Source: Pseudonectria foliicola
Lineage: Eukaryota; Ascomycota; Sordariomycetes; Hypocreales; Nectriaceae
Direction of reading: 5' to 3'
Assembly: GCA_003693505.1 (NCBI GenBank)
Contig: QUZD01000011.1
Span: forward strand, 95,178-159,177
DNA: 64,000 nt
This document shows positions 36,657-47,171 of the stretch, one piece after another (the first letter of the stretch is position 1; each line of letters opens with the position of its first letter). The position numbers were made by a program, and so were the translations under genes. The notes under the pieces are model-generated. The model was not told the origin of the DNA and did not search any database. It saw only the letters and a list, made by a program, of their open reading frames with translations.

Positions 36657-37401
36657 ACGGGCTATCGCATGCGGCTCGTATGGAGCGTGGAGCAACGTTT
36701 CGCCGAATGGGCCTTGATGGCTCAATGTTTTGCATATATTCGAGTATTTAGTAGATACCACATATTGATAAGATAATGATCAATTGACTTTTTCCACTCT
36801 GTGTTTACTATTCGTGAAAACAATGGGTTGCGTCGAGAGGAAAACGGAGTGATATATTCTGGGACTTGATGCATTTCCACGAGTAGGTTCTCGTTAACAA
36901 GATCCAACTGCCAATGCACTACGGGCTTGCGTACATCAGTATCCATAGTTACAGCTGCCTTTTTACAGGAGGTGCCACGACTGCCAACTCGGTGGCCAAA
37001 CAATTACAAGACAAAGGCCACGAGATCCTCAATCGAGGCGCAAATATCATCGTCATGATTGGGTGGGTATGAGAATGGGGTGCTGATCATTGCCATCTCC
37101 AGGGTGGCAACCCATGTGCTGTATTTGGTGTTGGGGCGAGATATGGGACCAACTACCATGATATCGTCCGTTCGTAATACGAATGGTTTTTCTCCATTGC
37201 GACGATGCTTATGAGAACTTGGAACCTTCTTTACTCGATAGATTAATTTTGAAAGAACCGCCGACGCATGATTTTGACCTCCTTTCGTATCTATCTGGGC
37301 CTATTGGAGCACGTTTTAACTACCTTAACAATAGTAACCCGTACAAACGTAGATCGTCTTCAACATCCTGTTCCCATTTATATGTCAATTGAGTTCCTAG
37401 A
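36657..37401. other. Convergent intergenic region
   Basis: About 745 bases between the 3' ends of the permease and cyclase genes; AT-rich with no coding signal. Confidence 0.5.
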
Positions 37402-38667
37402 TTAAAAGAATGCAAGGGCGTTAGGTGGGCTTGCAACGGCTCCAGGCACCTATTGGCAGAGTACATCAGCTTACGCGCTCCCGTAGAATGGTTAAAATCA
37501 CTACTCACATTCATAGGAGCGCTACTCATGAAGAAGGTGTAACGGTTCAGAGAACTGCACACCTTGGCCAGCTCTTCCAGATAAAACATCTCACCGATAG
37601 GCATGCCCCAGCCTGCAAGGAGCCATTCATGCATGTGCCATTCCGTCTCGGTGCAGGGCCACACCTCGAGCGACCGCGTGTCGCCGCAGATGGCGGCAAG
37701 CTGGTTGTCCCATAGGAACTGGAGGAGCTCTCTGGACGGCCTGAGGCCGATATTGTCCGGCTTGTTCGTTTGGTATAGCTTGTCGAGGTGATCGCGCTTT
37801 TCTTTCGCCATGTTTTCGTATTGCGCAAGGTAGCCGAATCGAATGACGAGAATGTCGCCGGGCCTGAAGACGTCCAGCCCCATGTTTTGGTCTTTGAGCG
37901 CCTCGACGATCTGGTCAAAGGGAACTTCGTGTGATGACATGGCATCGATTTCAATGCCCTTCTTCTGCGCCCAGGCATACCAGTCAACAAAGACGGCGCG
38001 CCCAGCAATGCCCTTGGCCGAGACATCTTGAACGTCCAAGTCAGTTTCTGATAGAAACGGGAGGCTCTCAAATTCTAAAAAAAAAAAAAACATACGCTGA
38101 ATTCCATTGGGTTCGTCTGACGCAGCAAAGTCTTCGGCTGTCCGGCCCATGTAATATAGCTAAAGATTCGTTAGTATGGGGAGCTGTGCTTAAGAATTCG
38201 GGCTCACAAACTGCTTCATCTTGGTACGCATAGTGACGAAATCCGTCCCACTGTGAACTGCATTGCGAGTTGAAAGACCACTAGCACCAAAGTTGTCAGT
38301 CAAGTCTCAATGGCTACCTTTGCAACCGCATACCTCGTCATCGTGGGCGTGCTTCAACGGCGCTTTGTTAATAGTCTTGCGCTCAAGGAGCTTACGGGCA
38401 AACTTGGGGTGGGAAGCTCCAGTCATTGACCAGCTAGGATGACGTGTCAGAAATCGTCTTTTACGGTCCAAGGGCCATACTGGCTTACTTGAGAGACAAT
38501 CGAGTTCCAGTCTTGATATTTTCCTGGCTTGCTCTTTGAATCACATCGTCTGTGAGGTAGTTGAGCGTGCCAAGCTGGTCGTCTGGACCCCAGAGACCCC
38601 AGGCGTTGCCATGAGGGCCGTTCTTGTCCAGAGGCAACGAATCGAAGGAAGGATGCTGGGGTGCCAT
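37402..38667 (-). CDS. Cyclase family protein (kynurenine formamidase-like)
   Basis: Metal-dependent hydrolase of the PF04199 cyclase family, 325 residues from six exons: 38489-38667, 38334-38433, 38212-38280, 38096-38159, 37509-38026, 37402-37449. Splicing the last intron restores the usual ending MNVPGAVASPPNA, which unspliced reading loses, and the 38027-38095 intron restores KGIAGRAVFVDWY. The N-terminus shows GNAWGLWGPDDQLGTLNYLT. QWDGFRHYAY corresponds to the metal/substrate segment of the fungal branch; GDILVIRFGY and WHMHEWLLAGWGMPIGE are later family blocks. An intron contains a run of 14 A on the plus strand. Members hydrolyse formylkynurenine or related cyclic amides; the fungal substrate is uncertain. 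Confidence 0.88.
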
Positions 38668-39583
38668 AGTTATGGTTGAGATATCCTTTCTGTGGTGGTT
38701 GGTAAGCAGGGGAGGGGATTCAACACCAATCCCTTGTAATGTTCTGATGAAGATGATGTACAGTACGGCAAGGTAGGTTGGCAAGGTTGGCTGCATACTT
38801 TATGGCCGTTCTCCAATGTCACCACACATCCGGATTAGCCTGTTCGCTGCCAATAGTTAAGGTACATAGTAAGGTAAGGTAGCTACTCCATCCGGGTCGA
38901 GTCCGGTGGAGTATCAGCATAACCCCAAGCATTCGGCCTGAGTCCGAAGCGACGTCGGTACCCCGCATCAGATATCCCTGTCTCTGAGGAGGAGTTGAGG
39001 CTAGACGAAATGCCCCCAGCATCTCAGCCGGTTGCGTGGAACTTCCCCATTCTTGGCATCAGCCGGGGTCCTGGGTGTTGGTGCCGACAAGTCTTGGCCC
39101 GTGATCCTTGAATTTTGGCTTTGCTTAGCTCGCCAGTTCAGGTCGTTCAATGTGTGTGCCTGAGGCCGAGCCCAGAGTGAACAAGGGTTGACGCAAGTTG
39201 CAAAGCCACCTCTCAGTACGCAGGCAAATGGCGCTCTTTGCCAGAAGTTGCCACTGGACACATTCATCTTGGGCCAATGAGAGGGGCTCCTAGAGTCTAT
39301 TCATCTAATTCGAGTCGTCTGGTTCAAGACGACTCAAGGGAGGAATCAGGACCAGATTGACAAGTTTCAAGGAGTCTTGCGGAGGAGACTGGTGGAGTTG
39401 ATCACGTGCGAACGGGTGATTTGCACCAACAGGACCCCTATTGAACGATGCTCTGATTCGTCTTCACCGCTGGATACGACTAAGAGAACCGGCACTGCAA
39501 AGCCCACCAAACAGCCCTGATCAGCATAGTACAAGTCGTATCGCGATAACAGCCTGTCTTGGCGAGACAAGTCGTTGAAAGCA
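38668..39583. promoter_or_regulatory. Divergent intergenic region
   Basis: 916 bases between the cyclase (-) and the DUF7923-like gene (+). The palindrome GAGTCGTCTGGTTCAAGACGACTC near 39311-39334 has 9-base arms (GAGTCGTCT/AGACGACTC) and could be a regulatory site or hairpin. No gene seen. Confidence 0.35.
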
Positions 39584-40429
39584 ATGTTGGCTGACGCGGC
39601 AATCGATGAAGCAGCCTCAAAGCTCGCCCAGTATCAGAAAAGCAATGACGACCTCTCAGACATCTTGAAACAGTATTCCGACCTCATTGCCGACTACCGG
39701 AGCCTCAAGAAGGAGTGCGAAGAGGAGCGGCAGAGCAAGGAGCGGTACAAGCAGCTGGTCCGCAATTATGAGCGGGATCCCTTTGTGTTGTTTCTCATTG
39801 ACGGAGATAACTACATCTTCAACCACGTGCTTAACAACCCTGGCGAACAAGGAGGCGCAGATGCCGCCAACCAGCTCGAGAAGGGCATATGTCGCAGCCT
39901 AGAGGTCAAGGGCATCGACGACTTTGCGCTCGTCGTCTGTGTCTACGCAAATTTCCTGAACCTATCCAAACGCCTCCACAAGCATGGCATCTGCGGCCCA
40001 GAGAAGCGCGCACTCGCAGCCTTTGCAGCAGGCTTCAGTAACGTCTTCTCCCACACAAACTTCTCTGACGTCGGAACAGTCAACACGGCGACCAGCCCGA
40101 AGATTGAGGACATGCTTCGTCTGTTCGCGGATAAGCCCCAGTGCAAGCACATCTACCTCGCTGCCTGCCACGACGAGAACCACGCCGACTTCCTCGCCCT
40201 GCATAAAAACAGGAGCAAGAAGTTCACCCTGGTGCAAACGCCAAGCCTTCCCTTCCACCCAAAGTTTCGCAAATTAGGGTTGGGCGTCGAGGAGATTCCT
40301 GGCTTGTTCCTCGAAACACCCCCAGAGGAAGCAGTATCTCTGGCGACGAAGAAGCGTCTCATTGAAGAGCTTTCTGCCGTGGTGGTTTCTCCAAAGACGG
40401 AGAAGACAGACGGCCTTCTGCCGGCTTGA
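39584..40429 (+). CDS. DUF7923-like protein without zinc fingers
   Basis: Single-exon protein of 281 residues. An N-terminal coiled coil (about residues 20-60, LKQYSDLIADYRSLKKECEE) precedes a globular domain starting FVLFLIDGDNYIF, with LVVCVYANFLNLSK and IYLAACHDENHADFL. This matches my recollection of the N-terminal half of fungal CCCH zinc-finger proteins (domain called DUF7923), a fold with NYN-nuclease-like acidic strands. The expected C-terminal CCCH fingers are absent and no Cys-rich exon follows. ATG 39584 is the first Met; three upstream codons are in frame through a TTG. It may be a natural short paralogue or a truncated copy. Confidence 0.7.
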   Translation: MLADAAIDEAASKLAQYQKSNDDLSDILKQYSDLIADYRSLKKECEEERQSKERYKQLVRNYERDPFVLFLIDGDNYIFNHVLNNPGEQGGADAANQLEKGICRSLEVKGIDDFALVVCVYANFLNLSKRLHKHGICGPEKRALAAFAAGFSNVFSHTNFSDVGTVNTATSPKIEDMLRLFADKPQCKHIYLAACHDENHADFLALHKNRSKKFTLVQTPSLPFHPKFRKLGLGVEEIPGLFLETPPEEAVSLATKKRLIEELSAVVVSPKTEKTDGLLPA

Positions 40430-41046
40430 CCTGCACAGAAAATGCGGGCATCGAGCCCGTTGCAGAGTCCTTCATGCTTCAACCAGCAACAGATTCCTAT
40501 ACAGACTTTTCGAGTCTGTCACGGAAACTATCGATAACCGGGATCATAGGATCACCAAGCTCATCACGCTAACTAGCCATGGTCCTGCCGCTACTCTCAT
40601 CTGGCGGCAAGTCGAGCACACACCTCATCATATTGAAAGCGAGAGATTTATGTAGTTACCAATTTTAATGGACAACAGCTGGGCTTTTGTATTCATTTCC
40701 ATGTTGTTCATACCATAGACAGCTCAAGTATATAGGGCTATGGCAACCATGTGTTAATAAAAGTATCAATGATCTATACATCACTTGGGTCGTTTTGCGA
40801 TCGCCCTTGATGTCTTGTATGGGCAAACGGACCGGACAGAACATGGTCGGATGGAATCTAATAAACCGCCCCTGTAAATTCAGACTTTATTTGAGTCCCA
40901 AGTTTTAGACCCGAGTATTCCGGCTGACTGAGCAATAAACAAAACGTCTTAACGAGTTCCTCTCGGTATTGCTAATCAAGACTTTATCTTGTAGCTTGTA
41001 CTCGCTCATAGTTCCATGCTCATGTGAAGTGTCGTATAGTATATCA
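40430..41046. other. Convergent intergenic region
   Basis: 617 bases with possible AATAAA polyadenylation context near 40756. No gene seen. Confidence 0.45.
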
Positions 41047-41847
41047 TTACTCTTTCGCCATCTCACTGGCTAGCCATTCACGTATCTTTCCCAAAGCAAA
41101 CAAGTCATGTCCCATTTCAGACGTGGTGTAGTCTGCCGTCCCCCCTTGCCTCCAACCATCAGTTCCCCGGCTTCTCTTCAGCTTCTCACCCACTCTATAG
41201 CAAGAGTCAAAATCAACCAGAACCGGTAGGCCGTGCTTGTTGACTAGGATGTTATTGGGCGTCACGTCGTTGTGCGCCCATCCCAAAGAATGCAAGTGTT
41301 CGATTGCCGACTCAAGGCCAGCCATGAAGCTGTCTGTGTCAAGAAAACCCTTCTTCTGGCGGACAAATTCATACAGATCGTAATCGTGTCGATCCATAAC
41401 GAGCCCGGTAATGTACCCCCGCCTCACTAAGCAGCCGTGATAGCCTATGATGTTTGGGTGCGGGTTCCGGCCAATTAGTTCCAGAGCTTGGGCTTCTTCC
41501 ATCATCGATTGAGGAACTTGGTGCACAGCGTCAAAGCGCCTGCACATGCCATAATACTCCAAACACGCCTGCTTGATAAAAACATTGCCCAGAAGCTCAT
41601 CAGGCGCTTGGGTAAGCTGGATATCTGTGGGCGGCCACTTGGCATAGATGTCTCGATCGGGTACTTGTCCCATTGCAGATGCAAGCTCTGGAAGGGAGAT
41701 GTTGGCCTTGGGTTTGTCCAGATGGCCATAGTACATGACATCGTCGTTCATTGTTCCAAAAGTGGTAAACTTGAGATCATCGGTTTCTCCGCTGCAGCCC
41801 TCAGAAACCCATGTCAGGTCATCCCAGCTGGTGATTGGCGGTGTCAT
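41047..41847 (-). CDS. Atypical protein kinase-like protein
   Basis: Single-exon protein of 266 residues with a compact kinase fold. The N-lobe is unusual and lacks a clear glycine loop. NPHPNIIGYHGCLVRRG and GLVMDRHDYDLYEFV form the hinge region. HSLGWAHNDVTPNNILV is a good catalytic loop, with Asp and Asn of HxDxxxxN kept but the first position His-Asn-Asp. The metal motif is VDFDSC, DFD rather than DFG. GHDLFALGKIREWL resembles the helix F region. Such short kinase-like proteins are abundant in Pezizomycotina and their substrates are unknown. Activity is plausible but uncertain because of the DFD change. Confidence 0.82.
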   Translation of the reverse strand: MTPPITSWDDLTWVSEGCSGETDDLKFTTFGTMNDDVMYYGHLDKPKANISLPELASAMGQVPDRDIYAKWPPTDIQLTQAPDELLGNVFIKQACLEYYGMCRRFDAVHQVPQSMMEEAQALELIGRNPHPNIIGYHGCLVRRGYITGLVMDRHDYDLYEFVRQKKGFLDTDSFMAGLESAIEHLHSLGWAHNDVTPNNILVNKHGLPVLVDFDSCYRVGEKLKRSRGTDGWRQGGTADYTTSEMGHDLFALGKIREWLASEMAKE

Positions 41848-42636
41848 GATGGCGGATTGACGTGTTTATCGTTTCGTGTTTAGCAGCTGGTAGATGAATA
41901 TTTTCAAAACCCCCAACTAAAACACAGTTTGGATAGATGATAAATGAAGGAAATCGAAGATAGGTTGTTATTTTATACCCTAGGCCTCAGTCCACCTTTT
42001 CTTGACCAATTGTCGATCATGTGTTGGTTGGGTACTAGGCAGAGCTGTGCGGATGTCTTACATGCACTCGGCGTGTTAGCTTGTTCATCGCCCATGTTTT
42101 TGAACAAAGCTAAGTAAGCAGGCCTGCAGGCCATTACACTCGCACGACATCAATATGACAGGACTGAGCCGGGCCAGTCAGTGAAACGTCATGATTCGAG
42201 GAGCTTGGCATCTCTGATCTACGCATGAAGAATGACCAAAATCTTGAGATTGGATAATGCCAAGTCCAAGTTGCGCCGTGTTCCTCATTCGTCGAGAAGC
42301 TGCCGTCCCACCAAACGAACAGCACCGCCACACCGCATTCGGTCCTGCACCGCCACACAGACAGCTAGGCTACGCTGTCTACAACCACTATCAGCATCTT
42401 CCTCTTCTTCCTGCAACAAGAGTCCACCAGCGCGCAATGTGGCTGTCGCTGTCGCTAATGCAGCTGTGATAGAGCATCTTTGAATCTCGAGTCACTCATT
42501 TGTCGGGTTTCTTTTGGTTACTGTACCTGTTTCCGTAACTGCAACCTCTGCCGCATGCGATTGCTAGCATCACCACCAGTCTTGACGGCTTCGGCTTCAC
42601 AACCCTGCCTTATCGAAGCACTTCACGAACGACACC
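41848..42636. promoter_or_regulatory. Divergent intergenic region
   Basis: 789 bases between the kinase-like gene (-) and the golgin gene (+). The golgin side is pyrimidine-rich. Short plus-strand frames here are not called. Confidence 0.4.
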
Positions 42637-45600
42637 ATGTTTCAAGTCAGTCACACCTTAACATGCTACTCCCTTCGAGTCTAACATTCCGTGAAGCGAC
42701 TCAGAGGCGCCATCGACCGCACCATCGCCGAGGAGCAGGCTCGCCAGAAGGGCCTCACGGAACCCTCCAACCCACCCTCTCGAACTGCTTCCACCTCCTC
42801 GCGCAAGGGTGCTGATGGCACCAAACGAACTGGACGCGGCTCTAACAAGGCGGGCGACGCTTCCGCCGACTCTGCGACGCCCAACCCTGACCCTGCCGTC
42901 TTCGAAGCCGCCTTTGTCATTGACGATAGCGACGAGCCAAGCCGCGCCGGTACACCCCACCCTGGAGCAGACGACAAGGACGACAAGGCGAAGACATCAG
43001 AAGAGAAGCCAACCGAGTCGCAACCTCCAGCGGAAAATGGCGCCGATGCCAACGCTAGCGACATTGCGGCCGAAGCTGCGACCAAGCAGCCTGACGTCGC
43101 CCCGACCCCCTCGGCACCAGAACTGACGCCAGAAATCAGACAAAAGCTACGCAAGCTCGAGAAGCTGGAGGCTACTTACCCTGGTATGACTGGAATCTGT
43201 TGACTTGAAATTACACCGGTGTGTACGTCGTTGAGATCGCTGCTAACTCAGTACACGCAGAACTTTTACGATCGTACCGGGTAGCGCATCGCCGAGCTAC
43301 GGCTATTGAACCCTTTGAGAAAGCTCTCCGAGAAAACACCCCGCTCACGTCTATCGGCGACCCTGAAGCCCTCATTGAATATCTTAGCCAGCTCAACCTC
43401 CGTGGTGACATGGTCATGGACGAACTGAAGCGTGTATCGGCCGATAAAGATGAGCTCAAGAAAAAGCACGACGCAGCCGAAGAGAAAGTCAAGAGCCTAG
43501 AATCGAAACTCGAAACGCTCAAGGTCGACAAAACCGATGATGCTGAGACAAAGGCGGTACCTGAAACCAAGGATCTCAAAGAGGAGGAGAAGCCGAAAGC
43601 TGCGGAAACCAATGGAAATAACGAGGAGTTCTTCTCCTATGATGATGAGATCCCCCAACTGCAAGCCGATGTGGCCTCCAAGACGGAAGAGATCGAAAAT
43701 CTCAAGGCCGAGATGGAGTCGCTCCAAACGGATCTTTCCACAGCCAAGGAAAACAGCGCAGGGCTTGCTGAGAGTCTCGAAAAGGCCACTCGCGAGTTGA
43801 GCGAGTCGCGCGACGCTTCAGCGACCGAGAAGTCGCTGCAATCACAGCTCGATGCGCGAAACAAGGAGATTGAGAATCTGAACAGCCGTCTGGAGGAGAC
43901 ACAGGCTCAGCTCAAAGCACTTGAAGAAGACAAAGCCACCCATGCCTCGAAGGTTACAGAGGTAGAGGCATCGTTGGCCAAATCTGACAAGCGTACCGAC
44001 GAGCTTGATGCCGAATTGACCAAGGCAAACAATGCGAAAACCATTTCCAAGAAATTGATTGACGATCTCAACACTCAAATCGACACGCTCAAGCAGGAAA
44101 GGACAGACAGTCAGGGCAAGATTGAGGAGCTCACCAAGAAGCTCAGCTCTCAGCCCGCTGTCAGCTCAGCGCCAACACCAGCTCCTGCTTCTACTACGCC
44201 TGCGTCAACTCCTGCTACCAGTGGCGGCGGCGGCAAGAAGAAGAACAAGAAAAAGAAGGGCAAGGGTGGCGGCCCTGGCGCTGCCGCGGCTACGGAGACT
44301 GCTACTCCGGAGGTGACCGAGGTAGAGGCAGCAGTACCTACTCCTGATGTGTCGAGTGACATTGTGGCCCTCGAAGAGGAAATTGCCCGGCTCAAAGAGG
44401 ATGTGACGTTCAAGGATGTCCGAATTGAGCAGCTATCATTGAAGCGCAAGACGGAAGAGGATCTTCGAGAAGAGATTGAGACTCTCCAGGAGAACCTCCT
44501 GCACATTGGCCAGGACCATGTTGAAGCCAAGCAGAAGATCAAAGAGCTCGAGGCGGAGAAGGCTGAACTCAAGTCGCAAATTGCCGACCTAGAGAAGCAG
44601 ATCAGCTCGTCCACGTCGAATGCCACGGCAAACTCAAAACTCGAGCAGGAAATGGGCACCTTGCAGAAGGAGTACGATGATCTCAAGGACAAGACATCGA
44701 CGCTTCAGTCTGATTTGGGAGCGGCGCAATTATTGGCGCAAAACCGCTTCAAGGACCTGACCGAGCTGCGCGAGGTGCTGCAGAAGGCGCAGCCAGAGCT
44801 GAAGAGTCTGCGACAGGACTCTGCCGCGCTCAAGACAACCAAGGAAGAGCTTGCTGCCCGGGGTAAGGAGCTCAAGGAACTCGAGAAGCGAGAGAAGGAT
44901 CTGAAGCGAGACCTGGGTCGGGCGCAGCAGGCGACGACAGACCGAGATGCGGAGATTAAGAGTCTGCAGGACAAGCTGGCAACGGAGACGGGTGCCAAGG
45001 TGAAGCTTGAAGACGCACAGCGTGCGGCGGGTCGGGATCTAAAACGAGCCGAGGCGGATAAGACGGAGCTTACGGAGCGGGCCGAGAAGGCGGAGAAGGA
45101 GTTGCAGGCGGTCCAGGAAGAGGTGGGTAAGCTGCGGCCACGGATCAAGGAGCTTGAGGAGCAAATGGCCAAGCTTCGACGGGAGACGAAGGCGGCGCAG
45201 GAGGAAGCCGAGTTCAAGTCGCAGCAGTACAGCAACGCGCAGGGTCTGCTCGGCAGCATGCGGGATCAGACAGCCGAGACGCAGGTACAGCTCAAGGAGG
45301 CCAAGTCGCAGGCCGAGGCGCTCGAGGAGGAGCTCGCCGAGGTGCAGCGCCTGCTCCAAGAGCGGACACGCGAGGGCGAGACGATGCGGCGACTGCTTGC
45401 GGATGTGGACGAGCGAGCCGACGGAAAGGTGCGCGAGATGCGAGCGCGCATGGAGGCGGCGGTGGAGGAGCGGGATCGCATCGAGGATGAGGCGAGTACG
45501 CTTGCTCGGCGACGGTCCAGGGAGACGGAAGAGCTGCGCCAAAAGGTACGCGAGCTGGAGCGTGAGGTCAAGGCACTGAGCCACGAGCGGGATGCCCTGG

Positions 45601-46151
45601 AAGACCGCGAGCGCGAGTGGCGGCGACGGCGCGAGGAGCTCGAGACGGTCGAGGCCAAGGCCGAGGCCGAGGCGGAAGAGGGCCGAGCAGCAGCGGCGCA
45701 GCTACGATCCGCGCTCGACGCCTCGGAAGCGCAGGTCCGCGAGGCCGAGAAGCAGCGAGCCGAGGCGCGACGGCTGCTCGACGAGATGCGGGTGCGCTAC
45801 GAAAAGGTCGCCAAGGAACTCAAGACGGCGCAGAGCAAGATGATGGCCGAGTCGGGCCGGAGCTCGCTCGACTCGACGCGGAGCGGCGCCAACGGCGGAG
45901 CATCGCCGGGGGGCGCCGTGGCGGACACCATGTATCTCAAGACGATCCTGCTGCAGTTCCTCGAGCAAAAGGACGGCAGGCTACGGGCGCAGCTGGTGCC
46001 GGTGCTGGGGAAGCTGCTGCGGTTTGACAAGTACGTTTCTGCCTCTCCCTGAAATCTACATCGACTGAAGAAGGGGATTTTGCTAACTGTTTCTCCCAGG
46101 ACTGACGAGCAGAAGTGGGCAAAGGCCGTGCAGCATATAGAGGTGCGGTAG
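42637..46151 (+). CDS. GRIP-domain golgin, long coiled coil
   Basis: Trans-Golgi tethering protein of 1,105 residues. Exons are 42637-42645, 42697-43183, 43261-46030 and 46100-46151. The first exon encodes only Met-Phe-Gln and joins to RLRGAIDRTIAEEQARQ. The intron before ELLRSYRVAHRRA and the final intron both fall in conserved blocks. The chain is coiled coil from about residue 195 to 1030, broken by a polybasic KKKNKKKKGKGGG stretch. The C-terminus is a GRIP domain: MYLKTILLQFLEQKDGR, VPVLGKLLRFDK joined to TDEQKWAKAVQHIE. The GRIP domain normally binds Arl1-GTP on the trans-Golgi; the key aromatic Tyr of MYLK is present. Closest described relatives are Imh1-type golgins. Large antisense frames inside it are coding shadows. 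Confidence 0.93.
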
Positions 46152-47171
46152 GGGCTGGATGCTTGTATAGAGCAGCTGTAGAATTACTGTGCAATAGAAG
46201 TGTTTGGGAAATCCATGTCGTTTGGGGCATGCGTTGCCTGCTCTTTTTGATTTTGTGCGCTCAAAGGTTTGGTCGAGGGTATTGTGCCGTACTAATGTTC
46301 TGGTTTTACTCTAGAACCAACCTTCTGACTCCAAGGTTGCCAACTGTGTGCTCTTCCAAGCCTTTCTGGTACCCATTCCGAGTGTTCAGTGCGAATACGA
46401 CCCTTATCATAATACTCGTTGTCTTTGATTCTGGACAAGATATTGCCATTCGGCCCATATTCCCGATCGACCGGTCTCGTACCAGTTGATTATTTGAAAA
46501 GGCAAGTTTCTCCTTGGCTGAGGTTCATGAATGAGGATGCTTGTCTCAACATCGAGCTTGGTCGGGGAAGATTGTCAAACAGCCGTACAAATTCTCGGCC
46601 AGGACGCCAGCTGAAGTTGATGCATGAGGGAAATCATCTCATGGAACTTCTCGGGGAGTTGAAGCCACGCCTGTGTCAAAAGAAGGAGGTACGAAACCCC
46701 TTGAGAACTTGAAAATTCACCGAGTTCGGCTATACATTTTCCTCCCCCACTGGAAATTCTGCTACCACTGTAAATGGATCACATGGATGGCAGTTTCTCC
46801 GTGCCAGGGTGACGAGAGATCTTAAAGGTGCAATGAGTCCGTCCAACTGCATTTGAATCTCCTGAACACTTGCTGTCGGTTTGTGTAAATTACATATGAG
46901 AAAAATACTTCATGTTATAATCATGCCTGCAAGTAACATGTTGATAGGGTAATGGTGCCTGAGTACGTAAAGACTCCATGCTATACTCCGAGAAAGACTC
47001 CTTTGAAATACACAGATACACCCATGCTTCTTATGAATCGCTTGCTCTTGTATACAACGGTTCTCTCAACCCAGAACCGCTCTGAACTCCCCGCTCAATA
47101 TCCCAAAAGGGCGTATGGTCGCTCCCGTGGTAGTTGGGGCAATAAAGGGTATGGCCTGTGATTATCATGAT
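46152..47171. other. Convergent intergenic region
   Basis: About 1 kb between the golgin and the F-box/ankyrin gene. Short plus-strand frames (for example 46419-46712) have no motif. Confidence 0.45.

Noticed and set aside
44150..45968. Long antisense frames inside the golgin gene
   Set aside because: They mirror the coiled-coil codon pattern (Leu/Ser-rich shadows of Glu/Lys/Arg repeats) and lack motifs.
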